This document shows positions 6,221 to 13,638 of a stretch of DNA of 13,755 nucleotides, piece by piece. The stretch comes from Collinsella sp. (GTDB lineage Bacteria; Actinomycetota; Coriobacteriia; Coriobacteriales; Coriobacteriaceae). The notes below the pieces were generated by a model. The model was not told where the DNA came from. It saw only the letters and a program-made list of their open reading frames with translations, and searched no databases. How positions within the stretch are numbered: the stretch's first letter is position 1; every line of letters starts with the position of its first letter. Where the stretch lies: assembly GCA_018382125.1 (NCBI GenBank), contig JAGZQO010000008.1, forward strand, positions 74,515 to 88,269, read 5' to 3'. Both the position numbers and the translations under genes were made by a program.

Positions 6221-7555
6221 TTAGTCCTCCATGCCGAGGTCGATCGTGGTGCCCTCGAAGATCTTGTTGACGGTGCGGACGGCGCACATCTTGCCACACA
6301 TGGTGCAAGTGCCCTCGGTGGCGGCGGGGGACTCCTCGTAGCGCTTCTTGCCCGTAACCGGGTCGAGCGCGCACTTCCACATGGCGTCCCAGTCGAGCTT
6401 GCGGCGTGCCTGGCCCATCTTGTCGTCCATGTCGCGGGCGTGGGGCACCTTTTTGGCGATGTCGGCGGCGTGTGCGGCAATCTTGGTGGCCATGAGGCCG
6501 TCGAGCACGTCCTGGGCGTTGGGCAGGCACAAGTGCTCGGCCGGCGTCACGTAGCACAGGAAGTCGGCGCCGGAGCTGGCGGAGATAGCGCCGCCGATGG
6601 CAGCGGTGATGTGGTCGTAGCCCACGCCGATATCGGTCACCAGCGGCCCGAGCACATAGAACGGGGCGTTGTGGCACAGGCGCTTCTGCAGTTTCATGTT
6701 GGCGGCGATCTCGTCGAGCGCCATGTGGCCCGGACCCTCGATCATAACCTGGACGCCGGCGGCCCATGCGCGCTTGCACAGCTTGCCCAGCTCGATCATC
6801 TCGGCGGTCTCGGTGGCGTCGTTGGAGTCGTAGAGGCAGCCCGGGCGACAGGAGTCGCCGAGCGAAATCGTCACGTCGTACTCGTGGCAGATTTCGAGCA
6901 GCTCGTCGTAGAACTCATAGAACGGGTTCTCGTTACCGGTGACCTCCATCCAGCCAAACAGCAGCGAGCCGCCGCGGCTCACGATGTTCATGAGGCGGCC
7001 GGTCTCCTTAAAGGTCTTTGTGACCGACTTGTTGATGCCGCAGTGGATGGTCATAAAGTCCACGCCGTCCTCGGCGTGCGCGCGCACGACCTCGAACAGG
7101 TCGTCCTTGGTAAGCTTGACCAGCGGCTTTTCCATGTAGCCGATGGCGTCGTACATGGGGACGGTACCTACCATGAGCGGCGTCTCGTCGATGAGCTGCT
7201 GGCGGAACTGGCGCGTCTTGCCCGAGTTGGAGAGGTCCATGATGGCGTCGGCGCCAAAGTCCTCGGCGATCTTGACCTTCTTCCATTCCTCGGCGGCATC
7301 GGCCTTGTCGCCCGAGATGCCCAAGTTCACGTTGACCTTGGTGGACAGGCCCTCACCGACGCCAAAGGCGCGCATGCCTTTTTTGATGTGCACGATGTTG
7401 GCAGGAATGGCGATGCGGCCGTCGGCCACGCGCTCGCGGATGTACTCGGGGTCGCGATGCTCGCGCTCGGCGACCTCCTTCATCTGCGGTGTGATCTGCC
7501 CGGCGCGGGCGAAGTCGATTTGCGTGACGAGCTTGGGCTCGGTCTGTGTGCTCAT
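6221..7555 (-). CDS. thiC: Phosphomethylpyrimidine synthase (ThiC), radical SAM
   Basis: This 444-residue protein is the short ThiC form. ThiC converts 5-aminoimidazole ribotide to HMP-P in thiamine synthesis, using a [4Fe-4S] cluster and S-adenosylmethionine. Family sequences seen are NVNLGISG, DLSNSGKT, MTIHCGIN, SRGGSL, SLGDSCRPGCLYD, MIEGPGHM, LGPLVTDIGVGYDHI, AIGGA and CYVTPAEHL. The cluster site is CTMCGKMC near the C-terminus (Cys417, 420, 424), spaced CX2CX3C rather than the textbook CX2CX4C, which may be typical of this short clade. The start at 7555 is chosen because GGGAG lies 8 nt upstream. An in-frame ATG at 7579 would fall inside the TPP riboswitch. Expression should be repressed by TPP. 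thiD follows downstream, completing HMP-PP supply. The N-terminal domain of the long plant and proteobacterial forms is absent, as expected. Confidence 0.97.
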   Translation of the reverse strand: MSTQTEPKLVTQIDFARAGQITPQMKEVAEREHRDPEYIRERVADGRIAIPANIVHIKKGMRAFGVGEGLSTKVNVNLGISGDKADAAEEWKKVKIAEDFGADAIMDLSNSGKTRQFRQQLIDETPLMVGTVPMYDAIGYMEKPLVKLTKDDLFEVVRAHAEDGVDFMTIHCGINKSVTKTFKETGRLMNIVSRGGSLLFGWMEVTGNENPFYEFYDELLEICHEYDVTISLGDSCRPGCLYDSNDATETAEMIELGKLCKRAWAAGVQVMIEGPGHMALDEIAANMKLQKRLCHNAPFYVLGPLVTDIGVGYDHITAAIGGAISASSGADFLCYVTPAEHLCLPNAQDVLDGLMATKIAAHAADIAKKVPHARDMDDKMGQARRKLDWDAMWKCALDPVTGKKRYEESPAATEGTCTMCGKMCAVRTVNKIFEGTTIDLGMED

Positions 7556-7564
7556 TGGCACGGC

Positions 7565-7654
7565 TCCCTTCGTTGGCATTACCCATATCAGGTTTGCGGG
7601 TCAGGGCGGGCGCGCCCAATCTCAGCCTGCCGTCTTGTCCTGCAAGCCCCCCGT
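7565..7654 (-). promoter_or_regulatory. TPP riboswitch (THI element) controlling thiC
   Basis: On the minus strand the leader contains ACGGGGGGC, then CAGGCTGAGATT (THI-box core, CTGAGAT at 7625-7619), a GC-rich P3 region with the palindrome GGGCGCGCCC, then ACCTGATATGGGTAATGCC (ACCTGAT at 7593-7587) and AACGAAGGGAG. These are the conserved TPP-sensing segments in the right order and spacing. The closing GGGA coincides with the thiC ribosome binding site and there is no U tract before the ATG. TPP binding therefore probably blocks translation initiation rather than ending transcription. Confidence 0.96.
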
Positions 7655-7670
7655 TTATGTAATGGGCTCA

Positions 7671-7676
7671 AGTATA
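7671..7676 (-). promoter_or_regulatory. Putative thiC promoter -10
   Basis: TATACT on the minus strand would start transcription near 7664, about 10 nt before the riboswitch 5' end, which is the position expected. No recognisable -35 lies 16-18 nt further up. Confidence 0.45.
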
Positions 7677-7726
7677 GCTCGAATGGGTACGATTGGCCTA
7701 ACGAGCGTGCCTGTGAGGAGGCGAAC

Positions 7727-8248
7727 ATGGAAGACAAGCATCTATATCGAGAGACGCAATGGGATGTATCGGCCGAGGAAAGCCGTGCGCACCATGGCCT
7801 TGTCGCGATCGGTTTTGCGGTGCTTGCCGTGCTGGTGATTGCCTTTTGTATCTGGACGTTTGGTGGTCGCGGCGGCGCTGCATGGGAGTTCGAGGCTGAT
7901 GATAGCCTACCGATTATGACGGTGAGGAGTACTGGCGGTAATGCCAATACGCTCGCCGTTCCGGGCGATTATTGGTACCCGTGCGATGAGTTTGTGCAGT
8001 TGCAGCTGAGTGGTGGGTCTATTCCTGGTGAGGAAATCGAACGCGTGACGTATGATGCGACGTTCAAAACGTTGACGGTGAAGCTCAAAGATCAAGGGGA
8101 TGTGCCCACGACGATGGATATCGCGCTGACGGAATGGCGCCTGGAGCCCCCGTCGGGTGTTGCGGTGTCCGAGGTCGAGCACGTCAAGATTGTCTATCAG
8201 GACGGTTCGACAAACGGGATTGCAAAGGCCGACGGTCTAGCAGAATAG
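7727..8248 (+). CDS. Hypothetical protein with one N-terminal membrane anchor
   Basis: This 173-residue protein is not assigned to any family. A short charged head (1-23) is followed by one hydrophobic segment at about 24-45 (LVAIGFAVLAVLVIAFCIWTF). After it comes a soluble, acidic, beta-rich domain with no Cys pair and no catalytic motif I recognise (VQLQLSGGSIPG, TFKTLTVKLKD, VEHVKIVYQDGST). The topology is probably N-in with the domain outside. There is no lipobox or obvious signal peptidase site. The ATG at 7727 is fixed by GAGGAGGCG five nt upstream. It is divergent from thiC, with the two starts 171 nt apart across the riboswitch. It ends 30 nt before the hairpin at 8279-8339. A thiamine link is only positional. 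Confidence 0.8.
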   Translation: MEDKHLYRETQWDVSAEESRAHHGLVAIGFAVLAVLVIAFCIWTFGGRGGAAWEFEADDSLPIMTVRSTGGNANTLAVPGDYWYPCDEFVQLQLSGGSIPGEEIERVTYDATFKTLTVKLKDQGDVPTTMDIALTEWRLEPPSGVAVSEVEHVKIVYQDGSTNGIAKADGLAE

Positions 8249-8273
8249 GTGTCGAGCCTAGCAGCCAATTCAT

Positions 8274-8339
8274 AAAAGTTGCGGTGGAATAGTTCCTGAT
8301 TGTGCGAAAAAGGCTCAAATAGGAATTATTCCACCGCAA
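8274..8339 (-). terminator. 19-bp hairpin downstream of yaaA, copy 1 of a repeated arm family
   Basis: TTGCGGTGGAATA (8279-8291) pairs perfectly with TATTCCACCGCAA (8327-8339). A G-T wobble and TTCCT/AGGAA (8293-8297/8321-8325) extend the stem to 19 bp around a 23-nt loop. On the minus strand TTTT follows (8277-8274), so it can end yaaA transcripts. On the plus strand it lies just past the stop of the 7727-8248 gene but has no T run. Its outer arms recur in the hairpin at 9215-9277. Confidence 0.75.
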
Positions 8340-8382
8340 GTTATATAGAGAAGGCTGAGCGGGTCAGTGTTGGGTGCCGGCT

Positions 8383-9192
8383 CTAGAGCATCTGTTCGTT
8401 GATGAACATGAGGGTGCCTAGGTATGAGAGCTCGGGGACGTGGCGATAGCCGATGTTGAATGCGGTAAGTTCGCTTGCATCCTCGAGCTTGTTTTCTGCC
8501 ATCCACCGCACCATGGAGCCGCGCGCCTTTTTGCTGGCGGTCGACCGTTGGATGGGCTTCCCGTTGCGGATACCCTCGCCAAAGAGGCACGTGACGGCTG
8601 TGGCGTCGCCCGCGAGGTGGGGCAGAACGGCTTTGGCATACTCTACGCTGGCGAGGTTGACGATCGTGGTGTTTGAACCTGCCGGGGCGATAGCCCGCGC
8701 GAGCTTATCGCTCCAAAATGCGTAGAGGTCTCGGGCACCGTCGACGACAAGCTTCGCGCCCATCTCCAGCCGATACGGTTCGACGGCATGAAAGGGACGA
8801 ACGCACCCGTAGAGGCCGGAGAGGATCCACAGATGGTCTTGCAGCCATGCGAGCTGCGCGGAATCCATCACCTCGGGTGCCATGCTCTGGTATTGAATGC
8901 CGTGATAGGACATGGCGGCAGGGGAGAGGTGACGGGCGAGTGCGGGATTGTCGAGATCGCCGCTTTTCAGGATGGGCCCGAACTCATGCAGGGTGTTGAG
9001 GCAAGGTCCCAGCAGTTTGTCACTCACGTTCCACAGCGCCTGCAGGCCGCCGCTGCCTTCATTCCGCTCGATATCTAGCAGTGCGCGGTGGAGGCGAGCC
9101 GTCTCGCGCACAAAGGGTGGGATGCCCAGGACTTCAAAAGCATCTTGGGCCGCGCGCATCTGCTTGGCGGGCGAAATGATGACCTGCAGCAT
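8383..9192 (-). CDS. yaaA: YaaA family peroxide/iron stress protein (DUF328/UPF0246)
   Basis: This 269-residue protein has the YaaA signatures: VIISPAKQM at 4-12, YHGIQYQSM centrally, LSGLYGCVRPFHAVEPYRLEMG, VNLASVEYAKAV and a C-terminal STASKKARGSMVRWM. In E. coli YaaA limits intracellular iron and damage during hydrogen peroxide stress and binds DNA; the biochemical activity is not settled. The start at 9192 has AGAGGAGAG about 4 nt upstream; longer in-frame starts would run through the hairpin at 9215-9277. The ribosome binding site begins just after the T run of that hairpin, leaving no room for a separate promoter there. It probably depends on readthrough from the aminopeptidase gene or on a start inside the hairpin loop. 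A related hairpin also follows it. Confidence 0.94.
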   Translation of the reverse strand: MLQVIISPAKQMRAAQDAFEVLGIPPFVRETARLHRALLDIERNEGSGGLQALWNVSDKLLGPCLNTLHEFGPILKSGDLDNPALARHLSPAAMSYHGIQYQSMAPEVMDSAQLAWLQDHLWILSGLYGCVRPFHAVEPYRLEMGAKLVVDGARDLYAFWSDKLARAIAPAGSNTTIVNLASVEYAKAVLPHLAGDATAVTCLFGEGIRNGKPIQRSTASKKARGSMVRWMAENKLEDASELTAFNIGYRHVPELSYLGTLMFINEQML

Positions 9193-9207
9193 GGGCTCTC
9201 CTCTGCC

Positions 9208-9277
9208 AAAAAAGTTGCGGTGGAATACGGTCTGTTTTGGCTGTTTATGGGCCAGTTTAGTCCGTATTTCACCGCAA
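9208..9277 (-). terminator. 16-bp hairpin between the aminopeptidase gene and yaaA, copy 2 of the arm family
   Basis: TTGCGGTGGAATACGG (9215-9230) pairs with CCGTATTTCACCGCAA (9262-9277) over 16 bp with a single G-T wobble and a 31-nt loop. On the minus strand it is followed by C and six T (9213-9208), a terminator layout 15 nt past the aminopeptidase stop. The T run ends 15 nt before the yaaA ATG. It shares its outer arm with the 8279-8339 hairpin but has a different inner stem. Confidence 0.78.
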
Positions 9278-9292
9278 CTGATGAAGGGTTGG

Positions 9293-10690
9293 TTAGGCTC
9301 GCTCGATGAAGGCCTTGTAACCGCGATATGCCTCGTAGATGTCGGCCTTGTTGGCGACCTCCCACAGGGCGTGCATGGACAGGACGGCAACGCCGGAGTC
9401 GATGACGTTCATGCCGTACTTGGCCATGATGTAGGCGATGGTGCCGCCGCCACCAGCGTTGACGCGGCCGAGCTCGCAGGTCTGGAAGTCCACGCCGGCC
9501 TCGTCCATGATGTCGCGGACGAGGGCCACATACTCGGCGTCGGCGTCGTTAGAGCCGCCCTTGCCGCGGCTGCCCGTGTACTTGTTAAAGCACAGGCCGC
9601 GACCCATGAAGGCGGCGTTCTTGGTCTCGAACTTGCCGGCATAGCCCGGGTCGAAGCCGGCGGACACGTCGGAGGAGAGCATACGGCTGCGGGCGAGCGC
9701 GCGGCGCAGAGCCAGCGGGCTGTCCTCGCCGGCGAGCATCATGATCTCGGCGACGGTGTTCTCGAAGAAGCGACTCGTCATGCCGGTGGCACCCACGGAA
9801 CCGATCTCCTCCTTGTCGACGATGAGCGTGATGCTCGTGCGCTCCACGTTGGTGACGTTGATCTGGGCGAGCATGGAGGGGTAGGCACAGACGCGGTCGT
9901 CATGGCCATAGCCCAGAATCATGGAGCGGTCGAGGCCCATGTCGCGGGCGGGGCCGGCGGGCACGACCTCGATCTCGGCGGAGAGGAAGTCCTCCTCCTC
10001 GACGTCGTACTGCTCCTTGAGGATATCCAGGAACATCTGCTTGACGGGCTCCTTGGGGGCGTCCTTGTCGTCCTCATCGAACTTGACGGGACGGCCGCCC
10101 ACGATCACGTCGAGGATCTCGGCGTCGACGGCGTCTTTGGCAGGCTTAGACATCTGCTCGCTCGAGAGATGGATCAGCAGGTCGGAGATGGTAAAGACCG
10201 GATCGTCCGCCTTGTCGCCGATATTGATGTCGACGGTGGTACCGTCCTTTTTGCAGATGACGCCCACGAGTGCGAGCGGGGAGGCTACCCAGTGGTAGCT
10301 CTTGACGCCGCCGTAGTAGTGCGTGTCGAGATAAGCCATGTCGCCGGCCTCGAAGGCGGGGTTCTGCTTAAGGTCCAGGCGCGGCGAGTCCACGTGCGCG
10401 CCCAGGATGTTAAAGCCCTGCTCGAGCGGGGCGGTGCCCAGATTGACGAGCATAAGGTCCTTGCCGTGGTTAGCGGCATACACCTTGTCGCCTGCCTTAA
10501 GCTCGCGGCCTGCGGCGATTACGGTCTCCAGGTCGACGTATCCCGCCTCCTCGGCCATCTTGATGCCGGCCTTGACGCACAGGCGCTCGGTCTTGTTCTC
10601 ACTCAAAAACTGCTTATAGCCGCGGCAAAGCTCCTCGAGCTCCTCGATTTGCCGTGGCGTGTACTTTTTCCATGCGCAGGGACGCTCCAT
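9293..10690 (-). CDS. M18-family aminopeptidase
   Basis: This 465-residue cytoplasmic zinc aminopeptidase is of the M18 (aspartyl aminopeptidase / aminopeptidase I) type, removing N-terminal residues from peptides. Probable metal and catalytic residues are visible: LGAHVDSPRLDLK with His99 and Asp101, GHDDRVCAY with Asp264/265, DKEEIGSVGATG with Glu294/295, SSDVSAGFDP with Asp341, and SMHALWE with His440. ELGRVNAGGGGTIA and GSNDADAEY also fit the bacterial M18 branch. The length is normal for the family. The ATG at 10690 has GAAAGGAG 8 nt upstream. An in-frame ATG at 10741 would add 17 unconserved residues and lacks such a site. It is divergent from polA, with a 10-bp inverted repeat between them, and is followed by the hairpin at 9215-9277 and yaaA. 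Residue preference cannot be judged from sequence. Confidence 0.94.
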   Translation of the reverse strand: MERPCAWKKYTPRQIEELEELCRGYKQFLSENKTERLCVKAGIKMAEEAGYVDLETVIAAGRELKAGDKVYAANHGKDLMLVNLGTAPLEQGFNILGAHVDSPRLDLKQNPAFEAGDMAYLDTHYYGGVKSYHWVASPLALVGVICKKDGTTVDINIGDKADDPVFTISDLLIHLSSEQMSKPAKDAVDAEILDVIVGGRPVKFDEDDKDAPKEPVKQMFLDILKEQYDVEEEDFLSAEIEVVPAGPARDMGLDRSMILGYGHDDRVCAYPSMLAQINVTNVERTSITLIVDKEEIGSVGATGMTSRFFENTVAEIMMLAGEDSPLALRRALARSRMLSSDVSAGFDPGYAGKFETKNAAFMGRGLCFNKYTGSRGKGGSNDADAEYVALVRDIMDEAGVDFQTCELGRVNAGGGGTIAYIMAKYGMNVIDSGVAVLSMHALWEVANKADIYEAYRGYKAFIERA

Positions 10691-10729
10691 GACGCAGGCT
10701 CCTTTCGGATCGATCGTGCTGGTTGATGT

Positions 10730-10764
10730 ACCGTGAGCCATCGTATCACGCGCGGGCTCACGGT
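10730..10764. repeat. 10-bp inverted repeat between divergent aminopeptidase and polA genes
   Basis: ACCGTGAGCC (10730-10739) is exactly complementary to GGCTCACGGT (10755-10764) with a 15-nt spacer. On the minus strand the spacer region holds TACGAT (10745-10740), a possible weak -10 for the aminopeptidase gene. It could be an operator for a dimeric regulator or a leader hairpin. No T run follows it on either strand, so a terminator is unlikely. The rest of the 166-nt gap holds only the ribosome binding sites. Confidence 0.5.
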
Positions 10765-10856
10765 GGCGGGGGAGCTTGATGTGCGGTGGCCGCGGGGCGG
10801 GGAGCGTGTAAACTGGAGTGAGCAAACCGTGCCCAGCCCAAAGCGAGGTATTCAAT

Positions 10857-13604
10857 ATGTCTGACAAGCGCCGCACCTTTGCCGTTATCGACGGCAACTC
10901 GCTCATGCATCGCGCCTTCCACGCCGTGCCGCCGACCATGAACGCGCCGGACGGTCGCCCCACCAACGCGATCTTTGGCTTTCTGAACATGTTTCTCAAG
11001 ATGATCGATGCCTTTAACCCCGACGGCGTCGTCGTGGCGTTTGACAAGGGTAAACCGCGCGTGCGCATGGAGATGCTGCCGCAGTATAAGGCGCAACGCC
11101 CGCCCATGGACCCCGATCTGCATGCGCAGTTCCCTATGATTAAGGAGCTGCTCGCCGCGCTCAACGTGCCGATTCTGCAGTCCGAGGGCTGGGAAGGCGA
11201 TGACATCCTGGGAACCATGGCGCGCCTGGGTGAAGAGGCCGGCTGCGACATGCTACTGGTGACCGGCGACCGCGACATGTATCAACTCGTGACCGAGCAC
11301 GTCAACGTGGTCTCGACCCGCAAGGGCCTGTCCGACGTGGCGATTATGACGCCCGAGAGCGTGGACGACCTGTATCACGGCATTACGCCGGCGCTCGTGC
11401 CCGATTTTTACGGTCTAAAGGGCGATACGTCCGACAACATCCCCGGTGTACCGGGCATCGGTCCCAAAAAGGCGAGTGCGCTCATTGCGAAGTACGGTAG
11501 CCTGGACGAAGTCATCGCGCATGCCGATGAGGTCAAGGGCAAGATGGGCGAGAACCTGCGTGCACACATCGATGACGCACTACTGAGCCGCAAGGTTGCG
11601 ACAATTCGCACCGATGCGCCCGTCGAGCTCGACTTTGAGGCGACGTCCTTCCCGGCGTTTTCTGCCGATGAGGTTTCCGCGGCGCTGGGTACGCTTGGTA
11701 TCACCGCCATGCAGAACCGTTTCTTGGCGCTGATCGGCGGCGAGGGCGGGGCTGCTGCCTCCAGTGTGTTTGAGATACCTGCTATGGTTCGCGCAGCCGC
11801 CGGCGATGCCGACGCGCTTGGTGCCGTTGCGGCTGAGGTCTCCCGCGCGATTGATGCCGGCGAGTGGGTCGCCGCCGTGGTGGACGACGACAAGGAAGAG
11901 GGCGCGCTCTTTGGGCTGACGCGCACGCTGTGGTTGGCGACGTCCAAGGGCCTGTTCGCGCTCGAGGAGGGCGACAGCTGTGCGGCGGCTGAGGTTGAGG
12001 GCTTCAACTTCGCTCACGGTGTGATCGCCGGCGTGCTTGCGAGCCTGTTTATGGAGGGCCGCGTGGCGAGCCCGGATACGAAAGCGCTGCTGCACGAGCT
12101 TTCGCCCATCGATTCTTCTGAGCCCGAGCTCATGGATCCGCTCGCTGCCGATTCCACGCGCATCTTCGATACCGTGGTCGCTGCCTATCTGCTGGATTCC
12201 GATCGCTCCGAGTTCGATGAGGCATATCTGGCCGATACCTATCTGCAGATGGCGTTGCCTGCGGCGCGCGGTGCAGAGGGTGCTGGTGAGGACGCTCCGG
12301 CGCCTGCCGCCCGTACTGCGGCTCTGACGCTGGCGCTCGTGGCGCCGTTGCGCGAGTGCATGGCCCGTGAGAACGCCGCCAACGTGTTCGATGGCATCGA
12401 GATGCCGCTCGTTCCGGTACTTGCCAAGATGGAGCGCGCGGGCATGCTCGTGGACCCCGACCGCCTGCACAGTCTGTCCGAGGGTCTGGCGACCCAGATC
12501 ACCGAGGTCGAACGAAGCATTCGCGACCTTGCCGGTGACGAGACCTTTAACATCGGCAGCCCCATGCAACTTTCGCATGTGCTCTTTGATGTGATGGGCC
12601 TTCCGACCAAGGGTCTCAAAAAGACCAAGCGCGGTTACTATTCGACCAATGCCAAGGTACTGAGTGATCTTGCCCGTGACCACGAGATTGTTCGTTTGAT
12701 CTTAGACTGGCGCGAGAAGTCCAAGATCAAGTCAACCTATCTGGACACGTTGGGCCCGCTGCGCCGCGGTGACGGTCGTGTGCACACCACGTACAACCAG
12801 ACCATCACCGCGACGGGGCGTCTGTCTTCGAGCGACCCTAATCTGCAAAACATTCCGACGCGCTCGGAGCTGGGGCGTACCGTCAAGACGGCGTTTTCGG
12901 CAGGCGAGGGAAGCGTCTTTTTGGCGGTGGACTACTCGCAGATCGAGCTGCGTCTGCTGGCACATCTCTCGGGTGACGAGCACTTGGTGCGCGCCTTTAA
13001 CGAGGGCGAGGACTTCCATGCCGAGACGGCGGCGCGCGTGTTTGGTGTGCCGGTGTCCGAGGTGACGCCCGACCTGCGCAGTCGCGCCAAGGCCGTGAAC
13101 TTTGGCATCGTGTATGGCCAGCAGGCCTACGGCCTGTCGCAGTCGCTGCATATCTCGATGGCCGAGGCGCGCGACATGATCGACCGCTACTACGAGGCCT
13201 ACCCGGGCGTGCGTACGTTCCTCGACAACGTGGTGGCACGCGCCAAGCAGACGGGCTACGCCGAGACCATGTACGGCCGCCGTCGTCATATTCCGGAGCT
13301 CAAGGCCAAAAACCCGCAACTCCGCGGCTTTGGCGAGCGCACGGCCATGAACCATCCCATGCAGGGCACCGCAGCAGACATCATCAAGATCGCCATGGTC
13401 CGCGTAAGTCGTCGCCTGGAAGAAGAAGGCTTTGCCGCCCACATGATCTTGCAGGTACACGACGAACTGGACTTTGAGTGCCCCGTCGACGAAGTCGAGC
13501 GCCTAACCACCATGGTCCGCGACGTCATGGAACACGTAGTAGACCTCCGCGTCCCCCTAATCGCCGAAGCCAGCACCGGCATAACTTGGGCCGACGCTAA
13601 ATAG
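10857..13604 (+). CDS. polA: DNA polymerase I
   Basis: This 915-residue family A polymerase fills gaps and removes RNA primers in replication and repair. The N-terminal 5'-3' exonuclease domain (about 1-290) shows VIDGNSLMHRAFH, EGWEGDDILG, TGDRDMYQLV and the helix-hairpin-helix KGDTSDNIPGVPGIGPKKA. The middle (about 300-500) should be the 3'-5' exonuclease, but the DxE motif is missing and an Ala/Gly/Pro-rich stretch is present, so proofreading is probably lost, as in many Gram-positive and Thermus enzymes. The polymerase domain has motif A VDYSQIELR (Asp692), motif B SRAKAVNFGIVYG (Lys745) and motif C QVHDELDFE (Asp869, Glu870). The ATG at 10857 follows GAGG by 8 nt; a GTG at 10818 would add 13 residues without support. 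It is divergent from the aminopeptidase gene and followed by a strong hairpin. Confidence 0.98.
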   Translation: MSDKRRTFAVIDGNSLMHRAFHAVPPTMNAPDGRPTNAIFGFLNMFLKMIDAFNPDGVVVAFDKGKPRVRMEMLPQYKAQRPPMDPDLHAQFPMIKELLAALNVPILQSEGWEGDDILGTMARLGEEAGCDMLLVTGDRDMYQLVTEHVNVVSTRKGLSDVAIMTPESVDDLYHGITPALVPDFYGLKGDTSDNIPGVPGIGPKKASALIAKYGSLDEVIAHADEVKGKMGENLRAHIDDALLSRKVATIRTDAPVELDFEATSFPAFSADEVSAALGTLGITAMQNRFLALIGGEGGAAASSVFEIPAMVRAAAGDADALGAVAAEVSRAIDAGEWVAAVVDDDKEEGALFGLTRTLWLATSKGLFALEEGDSCAAAEVEGFNFAHGVIAGVLASLFMEGRVASPDTKALLHELSPIDSSEPELMDPLAADSTRIFDTVVAAYLLDSDRSEFDEAYLADTYLQMALPAARGAEGAGEDAPAPAARTAALTLALVAPLRECMARENAANVFDGIEMPLVPVLAKMERAGMLVDPDRLHSLSEGLATQITEVERSIRDLAGDETFNIGSPMQLSHVLFDVMGLPTKGLKKTKRGYYSTNAKVLSDLARDHEIVRLILDWREKSKIKSTYLDTLGPLRRGDGRVHTTYNQTITATGRLSSSDPNLQNIPTRSELGRTVKTAFSAGEGSVFLAVDYSQIELRLLAHLSGDEHLVRAFNEGEDFHAETAARVFGVPVSEVTPDLRSRAKAVNFGIVYGQQAYGLSQSLHISMAEARDMIDRYYEAYPGVRTFLDNVVARAKQTGYAETMYGRRRHIPELKAKNPQLRGFGERTAMNHPMQGTAADIIKIAMVRVSRRLEEEGFAAHMILQVHDELDFECPVDEVERLTTMVRDVMEHVVDLRVPLIAEASTGITWADAK

Positions 13605-13638
13605 GGAAGCATCCACAATTCCAAAGTAACCAAAACCA

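Noticed and set aside
6158..7726. Long plus-strand frame running into the 7727-8248 gene, which could suggest a 696-residue fusion
   Set aside because: It is antisense to thiC and the TPP riboswitch. The real start is the ATG at 7727 with GAGGAGGCG just upstream.
8948..10726. 592-residue plus-strand open frame
   Set aside because: Antisense to yaaA and the M18 aminopeptidase, both of which have full catalytic or family motifs and good ribosome sites.
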